Positions 37,912-47,160 of a DNA stretch of 64,000 nt are shown in pieces. The stretch lies in contig CAYUXZ010000007.1 in NCBI GenBank assembly GCA_964449135.1, forward strand, positions 8,976 through 72,975. The letters are read 5' to 3'. Position numbers and translations under genes: made by a program. The stretch is from SZAS-103 sp964449135 (lineage in GTDB: Bacteria; Pseudomonadota; Gammaproteobacteria; Xanthomonadales; Xanthomonadaceae). Every line of letters starts with the position of its first letter. Within the stretch, counting starts at the first letter, position 1. The notes below the pieces were generated by a model. It was not told the origin of the DNA and did no database searches. It saw nothing but the letters and a program-made list of their open reading frames with translations.

Positions 37912-38461
37912 TGTGCAGGCTCACCTTGGAAAGCAGTTCGAGGCGATCGGTCTTGAGGTCGGCGTTCATGCCGGTCCCGCGCAGTATAGATGCGCCGCGG
38001 GTCACGGTGACCAGATCGTCGCTGTGCGCGGTCTGCGGCTGCGGATGCACGGTCATTTCCGCGGTGCGCAGATGGGTCTGGTCCTTCTTCGGGACGACCG
38101 GCCCGTCGAGCTGAACCGCGCGGATCAGCCGCACTTCCTCGCCGCGCGGGCTGACCCAGCCGATCTCCGAGCGGGCGGTCCAGTCTCCCTTGCCGTCGTG
38201 CGAGGGGAAGCCGAAGCGCGGCTGGTTCAGGCTCAGGGTCTCGTTGTACGGATCGCGCGCGAGGTAGGGACCGACGCTGGTGAACGACTCGACACCCTGC
38301 TTGTTCAGCACGACCAGATCGTAGTCGTCGAGCGTGTAGTCCGAACGCGGCGGGCCGGCGTCTTCGACGACGGGCGGACGGATGCGCAGCAGCCATGCGG
38401 CCCAACTGGCGAGCACGGCGCTCAGCACGAGCGCCGCCAGCAGGGTCCAGCGGCGGTTCAT
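37889..38461 (-). CDS. lptC: LPS export protein LptC
   Basis: A 190-residue bitopic protein: an N-terminal membrane anchor (about 7-27) and a periplasmic OstA-like jellyroll (SDYTLDDYDLVVLNKQG, RFGFPSHDG, DLVTVTRGASILRGTGMNADLKTDRLELLSKV). It accepts LPS from LptBFG and passes it to LptA. It overlaps the kdsC stop by four bases (ATGA) and lptA by 23 bases. Confidence 0.92.
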   Translation of the reverse strand: MNRRWTLLAALVLSAVLASWAAWLLRIRPPVVEDAGPPRSDYTLDDYDLVVLNKQGVESFTSVGPYLARDPYNETLSLNQPRFGFPSHDGKGDWTARSEIGWVSPRGEEVRLIRAVQLDGPVVPKKDQTHLRTAEMTVHPQPQTAHSDDLVTVTRGASILRGTGMNADLKTDRLELLSKVSLHNATVHSH

Positions 38462-39126
38462 GCGGCGGCGGGCTCCGCGGCGGCGCTGAAGTCCCTGAGG
38501 ATGTCCTCGGCCTTTTCGTGCGCGGCGAGGATCAGGTCGCAGACTTCACGCGCGGCGCCGTTGCCGCCATCGTGCCGCGTGCGCCAGTGCGCGCGTTCGC
38601 GCACCCACGGATGCGCGTTCGCGGGCGCGACCCCCAGACCGACGGATTCGATCGCGCGCAGGTCGTTGAGGTCGTCGCCCATGTAGGCGATTTCCTCGCG
38701 CGGAATGCCCAGGCGTTTGCCGATCGTGTCGATGCACTTGAGCTTGTCCTTCACGCTCACGTAGGTGTGCTTGATGCCCAGCTCGCGCGCGCGCGCAGCG
38801 ACGACCTTGCCCGGCCGCGCACTGACCAGCGCGACCTCGACGCCGTACTTGCGCAGCAGGTTCATGCCCATGCCGTCGAGCACGTGGAAAGCGCTCATCA
38901 TGCGGCCGCCGGAGTCCACGTAGATGCGCCCGTCGGTGAGGGTGCCATCCACGTCGAACACGGCGAGGCGGACCTTCGCGGCGCGCTCGCGCACATCGGC
39001 GGGGAAATCGTTGAGGTGCGAATAGGTCATCGGTTGCCTGGACGGGTTGGGTGCGGCTTGCGGCGCAGGAACGACGGATTCGCGGCGGGATTTCGCCGCG
39101 GTCTTGGGCGTGGAGGTCTTGGGCAT
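38458..39126 (-). CDS. kdsC: 3-deoxy-D-manno-octulosonate 8-phosphate phosphatase KdsC
   Basis: A 222-residue HAD phosphatase that makes free Kdo for the LPS core. The nucleophile motif is VFDVDGTLTDGRIY near residue 62, followed by VALVSARPGK and YMGDDLNDLRAIESVGLGVAPANA (acid residues and C-terminal loop). Two starts are possible: 39030 matches the usual family length, while 39126 adds 32 Lys/Pro-rich residues. The extra stretch has the GC-rich third positions of real coding sequence, so 39126 is preferred, with moderate certainty. It lies 40 bases after kdsD. Confidence 0.9.
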   Translation of the reverse strand: MPKTSTPKTAAKSRRESVVPAPQAAPNPSRQPMTYSHLNDFPADVRERAAKVRLAVFDVDGTLTDGRIYVDSGGRMMSAFHVLDGMGMNLLRKYGVEVALVSARPGKVVAARARELGIKHTYVSVKDKLKCIDTIGKRLGIPREEIAYMGDDLNDLRAIESVGLGVAPANAHPWVRERAHWRTRHDGGNGAAREVCDLILAAHEKAEDILRDFSAAAEPAAA

Positions 39127-39166
39127 TGGGAGCGTGCTAAGCGGTAAAAAAAGCAAGGATAGCCGA

Positions 39167-40177
39167 TCAGACGACCCGCGCGCGCAGCAGATCGTGGATG
39201 TTGAGCGCGCCGATCAGGCGGCGGTCCGGATCGACCACCAGCAGCGCGCTGATCTGGTGGGTCTCCATCAGCCGTGCGGCTTCGACCGCGAGCTGGTCGG
39301 CGCCGATGGTCTTGGGGTTGCGCGACATCAGGTCGGCGACCTTCGCGCTGCGCAGGTCGATGCGCGCGTCGTCGAGCGCGCGGCGCAGGTCGCCGTCGGT
39401 GAACACGCCGAGCAGCCCACCGTCGGCAGAATCGACAACGGCGGTCATGCCCAGCCGCTTGCGGCTCATCTCGACGAGCGCCTCGGTCAAGCTGGCCTGC
39501 GCGCCCACGCGCGGCACGTCGTCGCCGGCGTGCATCACGTCGCGGATGTGCACGAGCAGGCGGCGGCCGAGGTCGCCGGCCGGATGCGAGCGCGCGAAAT
39601 CCTCGCTGGTGAACCCGCGCGTATCGAGCAGCGCGACCGCGAGCGCGTCGCCCATCACCAGCGCGGCGGTCGTGCTCGAGGTCGGCGCCAACCCGAGCGG
39701 GCAGGCTTCCTCCGGCACGCTCACGTCGAGGTGCACGTCGGCCATCTGCGCGGCGGACGAGTTCGGCCGTCCGCTCATCACGATCAGCGGATTGCCTTGC
39801 CGCTTGAGCGCGGGAATGATCGCGAGCAGTTCGTCGGTCTCGCCGGAATTGGACAGCGCGAGCACCACGTCGGCGTCGGTGATCATGCCGAGGTCGCCGT
39901 GGCTGGCCTCGCCAGGATGCACGTAGAACGAGGGCGTACCGGTCGAAGCCAGGGTCGCGGCGATCTTGCGCGCGATATGGCCGGACTTGCCCATGCCGGT
40001 CGCGACCACGCGGCCCTTGCAGGCCAGCATCAGCTCGCAGGCGCGCGCGAAACTGCCGTCCAGCCGCTCGCGCAGCGCCTGCAGCGCGCGTGTTTCGATC
40101 TCGACAACCGAGATGCCGGACGCGAGCAACGATCGTGGGCCGTTCGCCTGCACCGCGGGATTGACCTTTGCTGCCAT
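39167..40177 (-). CDS. kdsD: D-arabinose 5-phosphate isomerase KdsD
   Basis: A 336-residue enzyme that converts ribulose 5-phosphate to arabinose 5-phosphate, the first step to Kdo. The SIS domain has GRVVATGMGKSGHIARKIAATLASTGTPSFYVH (residues about 50-85, cited only as a location) and ALSNSGETDE. Two CBS domains follow (about 205-330). It heads the kdsD-kdsC-lptCAB unit and is divergent from ibaG-murA, with 104 bases between. Confidence 0.95.
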   Translation of the reverse strand: MAAKVNPAVQANGPRSLLASGISVVEIETRALQALRERLDGSFARACELMLACKGRVVATGMGKSGHIARKIAATLASTGTPSFYVHPGEASHGDLGMITDADVVLALSNSGETDELLAIIPALKRQGNPLIVMSGRPNSSAAQMADVHLDVSVPEEACPLGLAPTSSTTAALVMGDALAVALLDTRGFTSEDFARSHPAGDLGRRLLVHIRDVMHAGDDVPRVGAQASLTEALVEMSRKRLGMTAVVDSADGGLLGVFTDGDLRRALDDARIDLRSAKVADLMSRNPKTIGADQLAVEAARLMETHQISALLVVDPDRRLIGALNIHDLLRARVV

Positions 40178-40281
40178 CGCTGCGTCGAAGCCTTTGGTAA
40201 GCTACGCGTTCATTGTAACGCACGCCCGGACGGCCATCGGCCACGCCGGCCGCCGCATCCATCCCAACGCAGGCATTCGAA

Positions 40282-40512
40282 GTGGACGCAGAACGGGTAC
40301 GCCAGTTGATCGAGGCCGGGATGCCCAACGCGCGCGTCGCGGTGCGCGGCGACGACGGCGTGCATTTCGAGGCCGAGGTGGTCAGCGAATCCTTCCGCGG
40401 CAAGCTGCCGATCGCGCGCCACCGCATGGTCTATGCCACGCTCGGCGACCGCATGGGCGGCGCGATCCATGCGCTGTCCTTGCGCACGCTGACTCCCGAG
40501 GAAAGCAACTAA
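40282..40512 (+). CDS. ibaG: BolA-family protein IbaG
   Basis: A 76-residue BolA/IbaG protein with the class II KH-like fold: VRQLIEAGMPNARVAVRGDDG, HFEAEVVS and FRGKLPIARHRMVYATLGDRM contain the conserved His and the RHR-MVY segment used in glutaredoxin and [2Fe-2S] binding. It starts at a GTG and lies one base before murA. The bolA-murA pairing is conserved in many gammaproteobacteria. Confidence 0.93.
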   Translation: MDAERVRQLIEAGMPNARVAVRGDDGVHFEAEVVSESFRGKLPIARHRMVYATLGDRMGGAIHALSLRTLTPEESN

Positions 40513-40513
40513 T

Positions 40514-41773
40514 ATGGCGAAGATCCTGATTTCCGGCGGCGAGCCGCTCAACGGCGAAGTGCAGATCTCCGGCGCGAAGAACGCCGTGCTGCCGATCCTC
40601 GCGGCCACGCTGCTTGCCGATGGGCCGATGGAGATCAGCAACGTCCCGCACCTGCACGACGTGACCACGACGATGGAGCTGCTCGGCCGCATGGGCGTGC
40701 AGCTCACCGTGGACGAGAAGCTGCGCATCACCGTGGATCCCTCGACGATCACCAGCCACGTCGCGCCCTACGACCTGGTCAAGACGATGCGCGCGTCGAT
40801 CCTCGTGCTCGGACCGCTGGTCGCGCGCTTCGGCGCCGCGGAAGTCTCACTGCCCGGCGGCTGTGCGATCGGCTCTCGGCCGGTGGACCAGCACATCCGC
40901 GGATTACGCGCGCTGGGCGCGGACATCAACGTGGAGAACGGCTACATCGTCGCGCGCGCTTCGCGTCTGCGCGGCGCGCGGATCGTGATGGACATGGTCA
41001 CCGTGACCGGCACCGAGAACATCATGATGGCCGCGGCGCTCGCGAGCGGCACCACGGTGATCGAGAACGCCGCGCAGGAACCCGAGGTGCTCGACCTCGC
41101 GCTGTGCCTGAACGCGATGGGCGCGAGGATTTCCGGCGCCGGCACCGCGACGATCGTGATCGAGGGCGTCGAACGCCTGCACGGTTGCAACTACGAAGTG
41201 CTGCCCGACCGCATCGAGACCGGCACCTTCCTCGTCGCCGGCGCGATCACGCGCGGCCGCGTGCTCGCCAAGCGCGCGCGTCCGGACACGCTCGACGCGG
41301 TGCTCAACAAGCTCGAGGAATCCGGCGCGCACATCGACACCGGCAACGACTGGATCGAGGTCAACATGCGCGGCAACCGGCCGCGCGCGGTGAACCTCAC
41401 CACCGCGCCGTATCCGGCGTTCCCAACCGACATGCAGGCGCAGTTCATCGCGCTCAACGCCGCGGCCGAGGGCGTTGGCGTCGTCACCGAGACGGTGTTC
41501 GAGAACCGCTTCATGCACATCCAGGAATTGCAGCGACTGGGCGCGGACATCCGCGTCGAGGGCAACACTGCGATCAGCCGTGGCGTGACCACGATGAGCG
41601 GCGCGCCGCTGATGGCGACCGATCTGCGCGCGTCGGCATCGCTGGTGCTCGCGGGCCTGGTCGCGAACGGCGAGACCACGGTCGATCGCATCTACCACAT
41701 CGACCGCGGCTACGAGAACATCGAGGAAAAACTCGGCGGACTCGGCGCGCGGATCCGCCGGTTGCCGAACTGA
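40514..41773 (+). CDS. murA: UDP-N-acetylglucosamine 1-carboxyvinyltransferase MurA
   Basis: A 419-residue enzyme for the first committed step of peptidoglycan synthesis, the transfer of enolpyruvyl from PEP to UDP-GlcNAc. Residues near the N-terminus (SGAKNAVLPILAATLL) and the loop LPGGCAIGSRPVDQH, with the catalytic Cys at about 117, are present. The Cys makes it a fosfomycin-sensitive type by sequence. GTENIMMAAALA and PYPAFPTDMQAQF are also typical. It probably forms an operon with ibaG. Confidence 0.97.
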   Translation: MAKILISGGEPLNGEVQISGAKNAVLPILAATLLADGPMEISNVPHLHDVTTTMELLGRMGVQLTVDEKLRITVDPSTITSHVAPYDLVKTMRASILVLGPLVARFGAAEVSLPGGCAIGSRPVDQHIRGLRALGADINVENGYIVARASRLRGARIVMDMVTVTGTENIMMAAALASGTTVIENAAQEPEVLDLALCLNAMGARISGAGTATIVIEGVERLHGCNYEVLPDRIETGTFLVAGAITRGRVLAKRARPDTLDAVLNKLEESGAHIDTGNDWIEVNMRGNRPRAVNLTTAPYPAFPTDMQAQFIALNAAAEGVGVVTETVFENRFMHIQELQRLGADIRVEGNTAISRGVTTMSGAPLMATDLRASASLVLAGLVANGETTVDRIYHIDRGYENIEEKLGGLGARIRRLPN

Positions 41774-41783
41774 GCGCGGCCTC

Positions 41784-42497
41784 TTAGCGGCGTAGCGAGA
41801 TCAGCCGCATCTCGTAGGAGTCGCCGCCCGGCTCGTCCTGCAGAAACCGCACCATCACGTAACCCTTTTCGACGCCGAACCAGCTCGTGGTAGTGCGTCC
41901 GTTGGTGCTGTCGCGCAGGCGCGCGACCTCGATCGCGCGGATCGGGCCCGCGGGCGTTTGCACGACGGTCTCGCCGCCGACGCGGTAACGCTGGATGTCC
42001 ACCTTGTCGCGGGTGGCGACCGGATAGCTCAGCGTGCCGCGCTTTCCGTTCGCGAGATCCTGCGCGATCGCTAGGTTCACCGCGGACTGGTCGAGCACGC
42101 CCGGCTGCATCGGGAATTCCTGTTCGCGGCCCTTGTCGGTGCTGACGATGCGGCCCGCGACCGGATCCACATCTATGCGGCGCTCGCGCGATTTCAACAG
42201 GGTGGAAAGGTGGTAGCGGTAGCTGCGCGTTTCCAGCGCGCCGCCGCTCACACGCAATTCGGAATGTTCGCTGATGTCGGCGGCGGCGAGTGCGGCCATG
42301 CCGTGGGTGCCGTGCGTCTGCGAATCGTAGGACCAGCCGCCAGGCGTCTGCCGCAATGTGACCGTCGCATCGCCCAGCGAGCCGCCGTTGCGCTCGACTT
42401 CGTAGGTTGCCGTGTACGGCTGCAGGCCCGCGGCGGAAGACGCGGCGGACAGCAACAGGGCGAGCGGCAGGATGAGTCGACGCAGCGCAGCGTTCAT
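41784..42497 (-). CDS. DUF3108-domain exported protein
   Basis: A 237-residue protein with a Sec signal peptide (RRLILPLALLLSAASSAAG) and a DUF3108 beta domain: YTATYEVERNGGSLGDATVTL, SYRYHLSTLLKSRERRIDVDP and DKVDIQRYRVGGETVVQTPAGPIRAIEVARL (positions about 25-45, 85-105 and 155-185). It ends EMRLISLRR. The start at 42497 lies four bases after the purN stop; an in-frame ATG at 42509 would overlap purN. The synteny purM-purN-DUF3108 is common in Lysobacterales. The function is unknown, presumably in the periplasm. Confidence 0.85.
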   Translation of the reverse strand: MNAALRRLILPLALLLSAASSAAGLQPYTATYEVERNGGSLGDATVTLRQTPGGWSYDSQTHGTHGMAALAAADISEHSELRVSGGALETRSYRYHLSTLLKSRERRIDVDPVAGRIVSTDKGREQEFPMQPGVLDQSAVNLAIAQDLANGKRGTLSYPVATRDKVDIQRYRVGGETVVQTPAGPIRAIEVARLRDSTNGRTTTSWFGVEKGYVMVRFLQDEPGGDSYEMRLISLRR

Positions 42498-42501
42498 GGT
42501 G

Positions 42502-43182
42502 TCAGGCATCCGCAGGTTCGTGAAGAAGATCGTCGTCCCCGAGCGACATCGGGCGCGACTGGCGGCGATGATCCACGAGCACGTCTGAACCGTCCTGTAC
42601 CACGCGCCCGGCGGCGATCGCTTCCACGCAGCACAACAGCAGCGGATGCTCTCGCCGCAGCACGCGCGCGGCCAGCGTCTCGACGCTATCGCCGGCACGG
42701 ATCGGCACGCGCGCCTGGGCGATCACCGGGCCGGCATCGAGCGCCGGGATCACGAAATGCACGCTCGCGCCATGCTCGGTTTCGCCTGCGGCCAGGGCCT
42801 GCGCGTGCGTGCGCAGGCCGGGGAACTTCGGCAACAGCGAAGGGTGGATGTTGATCATGCGGCCCGCGTAGCGCATCACTGCGGCGTCGCCCAGCACGCG
42901 CAGGTAGCCTGCGCAGACCACGAGATCGGGGTACATGGCGTCGATCGCGTCGAACAGTGCGGCGTCGAAAGCTGCGCGCGACGCGAAATCCGCGGGGTTC
43001 AGCGCGACTGCTGGTACGTTCGCAACGCGCGCGCGTTCCAGCGCCTGCGCGGACGCGCGGTCGGAGAACACGCCGACTAGTTCGAACGTTGATGTCGAAG
43101 CCGCGTCGAGCAGGACTTGCAGGTTGCTGCCGCGCCCCGATGCGAGGACCGCGACGCGAAACGGGTCACGCGATGCGGACAC
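42502..43182 (-). CDS. purN: Phosphoribosylglycinamide formyltransferase PurN
   Basis: A 226-residue folate-dependent GAR transformylase, third step of purine synthesis. VAVLASGRGSNLQVLLDA, VFSDRASAQALERA, AGYLRVLG and the catalytic segment MINIHPSLLPKFPGLRTHAQAL with GASVHFVIPALDAGPVIAQ are intact. The start is taken as the GTG at 43182, which overlaps purM by 17 bases. Confidence 0.93.
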   Translation of the reverse strand: MSASRDPFRVAVLASGRGSNLQVLLDAASTSTFELVGVFSDRASAQALERARVANVPAVALNPADFASRAAFDAALFDAIDAMYPDLVVCAGYLRVLGDAAVMRYAGRMINIHPSLLPKFPGLRTHAQALAAGETEHGASVHFVIPALDAGPVIAQARVPIRAGDSVETLAARVLRREHPLLLCCVEAIAAGRVVQDGSDVLVDHRRQSRPMSLGDDDLLHEPADA

Positions 43183-44212
43183 GCCCGCTGCCTGCGTTGG
43201 CCACCACGCGGCCGATGGGCTTGTGGACGAGTCCGGCCGCCGCGAGCGTCGCACCGATCGCGGTGACATCGGAGTCGGCGACGAGCAGCACGAAGCCGAT
43301 GCCGCAGTTGAAGGTGCGCCACATCTCCTCGCGCGCGACGCCGCCTTCGCGCTGCAGCCAGTCGAACACCGGCGGCAGTTCGATCGCGGAGGCTTCGATG
43401 TCCAGGCCCAGGCCGTCGGGCACGACGCGGATGATGTTCTCGGTGATGCCGCCGCCGGTGATGTGCGCCATCGCGTGGATGTCGTGGCGCGTCAGCAGTT
43501 CGAGCACCGGCTTCACGTAGATCGTGGTCGGCGCCATCAGCGCGTCCTCGAGCGTGACACCGCCCATGTCGAGGTCGTGCGGACGTCCGGCGCGCCCGTA
43601 GATCTTGCGGATCAGCGAGTAGCCGTTGGAATGCGGGCCGCTGGAGGCGATGCCGAGCAGCACGTCGCCCGCGTGCACTTTCGAGCCGTCGATGAGTCTG
43701 GATTTCTCGACCGCGCCGACGGTGAAACCCGCGAGGTCGTATTCGCCCGGCGGGTACATGTCGGGCATCTCGGCGGTTTCGCCGCCGATCAGCGCACAGC
43801 CGGCGATCTTGCAACCCTTGGCGATGCCCGCGACTACCGCGACGGTGGTGTCGACGTGCAGCTTGCCGGTCGCGAAATAGTCGAGGAAGAACAGCGGCTC
43901 GGCGCCCTGCACGAGCACGTCGTTCACGCACATCGCGACCAGGTCGATGCCGATGGTGTCGTGGCGGCCGAGCTGCTGGGCGAGCTTGAGCTTGGTGCCG
44001 ACGCCGTCGGTGCCGGACACCAGCACCGGTTCGCGGTACTTGCCGGCGATGTCGAACAGGCCACCGAAACCGCCGAGCCCGCCGATTACTTCGGGACGGA
44101 ACGTGCGCCGGACGAGCGGCTTGATGCGCTCGACCACCGCGTTGCCGGCGTCGATGTCCACGCCCGCGTCGCGGTAGGTGAGCGGGGCGGGGGACGAGGG
44201 CTGGTCGGGCAT
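43166..44212 (-). CDS. purM: Phosphoribosylformylglycinamidine cyclo-ligase PurM
   Basis: A 348-residue AIR synthetase, fifth step of purine synthesis. LTYRDAGVDIDAGNAVVERIK, LVSGTDGVGTKLKLA, IGIDLVAMCVNDVLVQGAEPLFFLDY and HITGGGITENI are family hallmarks. It heads the purM-purN-DUF3108 unit. A divergent gene (DUF2066) starts 86 bases away. Confidence 0.97.
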   Translation of the reverse strand: MPDQPSSPAPLTYRDAGVDIDAGNAVVERIKPLVRRTFRPEVIGGLGGFGGLFDIAGKYREPVLVSGTDGVGTKLKLAQQLGRHDTIGIDLVAMCVNDVLVQGAEPLFFLDYFATGKLHVDTTVAVVAGIAKGCKIAGCALIGGETAEMPDMYPPGEYDLAGFTVGAVEKSRLIDGSKVHAGDVLLGIASSGPHSNGYSLIRKIYGRAGRPHDLDMGGVTLEDALMAPTTIYVKPVLELLTRHDIHAMAHITGGGITENIIRVVPDGLGLDIEASAIELPPVFDWLQREGGVAREEMWRTFNCGIGFVLLVADSDVTAIGATLAAAGLVHKPIGRVVANAGSGRVRIA

Positions 44213-44298
44213 GGAATCGGGACTCGGCGCGGCAAAACGCCATTCTACCAGTGTGGCTGCGGCATAATCGGCGTCGGACTCGATCCACGGATGCTTCC

Positions 44299-45336
44299 AT
44301 GCGCCACGTAGTGACCTGCCTGCTCGTCGTTTGCGCGCTCGCGTCGTGCGGCCTTGCCCGCGCGGCGGATGATGACAGCGCGATGTACGAGGGCAGCACG
44401 CTGGTCAACAGCCAGAACACCGCCGAGCGCAACGTCGCGCTTCCGAACGCGCTCGTGCAGGTGCTGGTCAAGATCAGCGGCCGGCGCGACGCGGCGCAGG
44501 CCGCGCGCGGGCAGCTCGCGATCGCCGCGAAAATAGCCCAGGACGTGCGCTACACCGCCGAGTCGCAGACCATCAACGGCGCACCGATCTACCGCCAGAA
44601 GCTGACCGCGCATTTCCCGCGCGACGCCGTGGACGCGATCGTCGCCGGTTCGGGGTTGCCGGTGTGGCCGTCACCGCGGGCACCGATCGTGCTCTGGCTG
44701 GTGATAGACGACGGCCACGGCGCGCGCATGGTCGGCACCGCACACGTCAATGCGGTGAAGTCGCTGACCGACCGCGCCTTCGATCGCGGCATCGGCGTCC
44801 TGCTGCCCGCCGCGAGTCCCGCCGAGAACGCGGTCGCGCTCGCGGCGGTCGCGCAGCCGCAGGCGGTGGCTACTGCCTCGGCGAGTTACGGCTCGCCGGT
44901 GCAACTCGTCGGCAAGCTCGCGCGCAGCGCGGCGGGCTGGAACGCGCAATGGGTGCTGCTCGATGGCGGCGCGGAGCTCGCACGCTGGAGCGAGACCAAT
45001 CCCGACGCGCGCCTGGCGATGGCCAACGGCGCCGATGGGGCTGCCGACGCGCTCGCCAGGAAATACGCGCGCATGGCCGCGGGCGGACCCGCGGGCACGT
45101 TCACCGTCGAGATCGACGGCGTGCGCAACGGCGACGATTACGTGCGCGCGATGGGTTACCTCGAAAGCATCGGCATCGTGCGCAAGATCGTCCTGCTCGG
45201 CGCGAACGACGCGCGCCTGCGGATGCAGCTCGAACTCGCCACCGGCATCGAGGGCTTGCGCAGCGTGCTCGCCGCGGGCGAGGTGCTCGACCTGCAGGCC
45301 GACGGCCCGGTGCCGGTTTTCCGCCTGCGCCCGTGA
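44299..45336 (+). CDS. DUF2066-domain exported protein
   Basis: A 345-residue protein with an N-terminal signal peptide (VVTCLLVVCALASCGLARAA) and the DUF2066 domain (MYEGSTLVNSQNTAERNVALPNALVQVLVKISGRRDA, residues about 28-65, and APIVLWLVIDDG). Genes of this type lie beside purM in many gammaproteobacteria, usually divergent, as here. It overlaps the next gene as GTGA. The function is not established; the location is periplasmic or lipid-anchored. Confidence 0.85.
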   Translation: MRHVVTCLLVVCALASCGLARAADDDSAMYEGSTLVNSQNTAERNVALPNALVQVLVKISGRRDAAQAARGQLAIAAKIAQDVRYTAESQTINGAPIYRQKLTAHFPRDAVDAIVAGSGLPVWPSPRAPIVLWLVIDDGHGARMVGTAHVNAVKSLTDRAFDRGIGVLLPAASPAENAVALAAVAQPQAVATASASYGSPVQLVGKLARSAAGWNAQWVLLDGGAELARWSETNPDARLAMANGADGAADALARKYARMAAGGPAGTFTVEIDGVRNGDDYVRAMGYLESIGIVRKIVLLGANDARLRMQLELATGIEGLRSVLAAGEVLDLQADGPVPVFRLRP

Positions 45337-45893
45337 ACCTGCGCCAGCTTCCCAACGCGATCACCGTCGCGCGGATGCTGGCGGTGCCGCCGCTGCTGTG
45401 GACCCTGCACGCGGGCGATTTCCGCTCGGCGCTATGGATCGCGCTCGCCGCCGGATTCTCCGACGCGCTCGACGGCTGGCTGGCCAAGCGCTGCGGCTGG
45501 CAGACCTGGCTCGGCGGCGTGCTCGATCCGATCGCCGACAAGCTGCTGCTCGACGCAAGCTTCGTCGGACTATGGCTGGCGACGGCTGTCCCCTGCTGGA
45601 TGGCCGCTCTGGTGGTCGGCCGCGACGTGGTGATCGTGTCCGGCGCGGCGGCCTACCATTTCCTGATCGGAACCGTGACCGGGCGTCCGACCCTGCTCAG
45701 CAAGATCACCACGGTCGCGCAGATCGCCTGCGTGCTCGCGCTGCTGCTCGGACTCGCGTGGCATCCGTTGCCGGCGGACGCGGTGCTCGCCCTGACCCTT
45801 TCGGTCGCGGCGCTCACATTCGCCAGCGGACTGGATTATGTTGTGCGCTGGGGGCTGCGCGCGCGTGCCGCATGGCGGACGCGCGGGCGGTGA
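45333..45893 (+). CDS. CDP-alcohol phosphatidyltransferase family protein (PgsA-like)
   Basis: A 186-residue membrane enzyme. The diagnostic motif D-x2-D-G-x2-A-x-R-x8-G-x3-D-x3-D appears as SDALDGWLAKR followed by LGGVLDPIADK (about residues 47-75), with four to six hydrophobic helices. It probably makes a phospholipid such as phosphatidylglycerophosphate or cardiolipin from CDP-diacylglycerol. The second substrate cannot be read from sequence. Its GTG start overlaps the DUF2066 stop. Confidence 0.88.
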   Translation: MNLRQLPNAITVARMLAVPPLLWTLHAGDFRSALWIALAAGFSDALDGWLAKRCGWQTWLGGVLDPIADKLLLDASFVGLWLATAVPCWMAALVVGRDVVIVSGAAAYHFLIGTVTGRPTLLSKITTVAQIACVLALLLGLAWHPLPADAVLALTLSVAALTFASGLDYVVRWGLRARAAWRTRGR

Positions 45894-45915
45894 TGATCGA
45901 CAGCGGAGTCCTGCG

Positions 45916-47136
45916 ATGAGCGCATTCGACGAGAACGAGCCCGAACCCACGCCGATCGAACTGGCCTCGGACACGTACGACCAGTCGCAGCGCTGGCAGT
46001 GGCTCGCGTTTACGCTGACCGCGGGCGCGTTGATCTGGCTGCTCGCGCCGGTGCTCACGCCGTTCGTGATCTCGATGCTGCTCGGCTACCTCGGTGATCC
46101 GCTCGCGGACCGTTTGGAACGCGCGGGCCTGAGTCGCACGATGTCGGTGTTCGTGGTGTTTTTCGCGATGATCCTGCTGCTCGGTCTGGCGGTGCTGCTG
46201 CTCGGGCCGCTGGTGAGCGCGCAGGTACGCCATTTCGTGGACCAGATGCCTGCGTACGCGTCCTGGCTACGCGACACCGCGCTGCCGTGGATCAATGCGC
46301 ACACACATGTCGACCTTTCGCCGTACATAGACCCGCAGCAGCTCGCCGCGATGCTGCGCGAGCACTGGGAGAAGGAAGGCGGCGTCGCCGCGAACGTGAT
46401 CGGCGGGTTGTCGCGATCGAGCCTGATCGTGATCGAGTTCTTCACCAACCTCTGCCTGGTGCCGGTGCTGTCGTTCTACTTCCTGCGCGACTGGGACATC
46501 CTGGTCGCGCGCGTGGATGCACTGCTCCCGCGCGCGATCCAGCCGACGATCGCCAAGCTCGCGCGCGAGTCCGACGAGATGCTCGGCAGCTTCCTGCGCG
46601 GGCAGTTCGCGGTGATGGTCACGCTCGCGATCGTCTATACGATCGGCCTGTGGCTGGCCGGCCTCGACCTGGCGCTGCTGATCGGCCTGATCGCGGGGCT
46701 GGTGAGCTTCATTCCCTACCTCGGCGTGATTACCGGCGTGCTGCTCGGCGTGATCGCCTCGTTGGTGCAATACGGCGACGGCTGGCACGTGCTGCTGGTG
46801 CTGGTCGTGTTCACGGTCGGGCCGACGCTGGAATCCTTCGTGCTGCTGCCGCGGCTGGTCGGCAACAAGATTGGCATGCACCCGGTCGGCGTGATCTTCG
46901 CGTTGATGGCCGGCGGGCGCCTGTTCGGGTTCCTCGGCATCCTGCTCGCGCTGCCGATGTCGGCGATCGCGATGGTGCTGCTGCGCTACGCACATGCGCG
47001 CTACACCGCGAGCCAACTGTACGCGGGGCGGGCGAGCGTGGCCGAGGAGAGCATCGCGCTGGCGGTCGTCGAACACGCCGCGCGCAGCGAGCGCAACGCG
47101 CCGGATGACGGCGAACCGCCGCCGAGCGCGGCGTGA
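45916..47136 (+). CDS. AI-2E family transporter (PerM-like permease)
   Basis: A 406-residue inner-membrane protein with about eight helices: a paired N-terminal set (about 25-75), a large loop of 100 residues (HFVDQMPAYASWLRDTALPW and following), then helices ending in PLVGNKIGMHPVGVIF-like LVGNKIGMHPVGVIFALMAGG and ILLALPMSAI. This family (formerly UPF0118) includes PerM and the TqsA autoinducer exporter. The substrate here is unknown. It sits between the phosphatidyltransferase and hda; perM-hda-type neighbourhoods are known in gammaproteobacteria. Confidence 0.9.
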   Translation: MSAFDENEPEPTPIELASDTYDQSQRWQWLAFTLTAGALIWLLAPVLTPFVISMLLGYLGDPLADRLERAGLSRTMSVFVVFFAMILLLGLAVLLLGPLVSAQVRHFVDQMPAYASWLRDTALPWINAHTHVDLSPYIDPQQLAAMLREHWEKEGGVAANVIGGLSRSSLIVIEFFTNLCLVPVLSFYFLRDWDILVARVDALLPRAIQPTIAKLARESDEMLGSFLRGQFAVMVTLAIVYTIGLWLAGLDLALLIGLIAGLVSFIPYLGVITGVLLGVIASLVQYGDGWHVLLVLVVFTVGPTLESFVLLPRLVGNKIGMHPVGVIFALMAGGRLFGFLGILLALPMSAIAMVLLRYAHARYTASQLYAGRASVAEESIALAVVEHAARSERNAPDDGEPPPSAA

Positions 47137-47160
47137 GCCATGCATTGTGAGATTGTCCGC

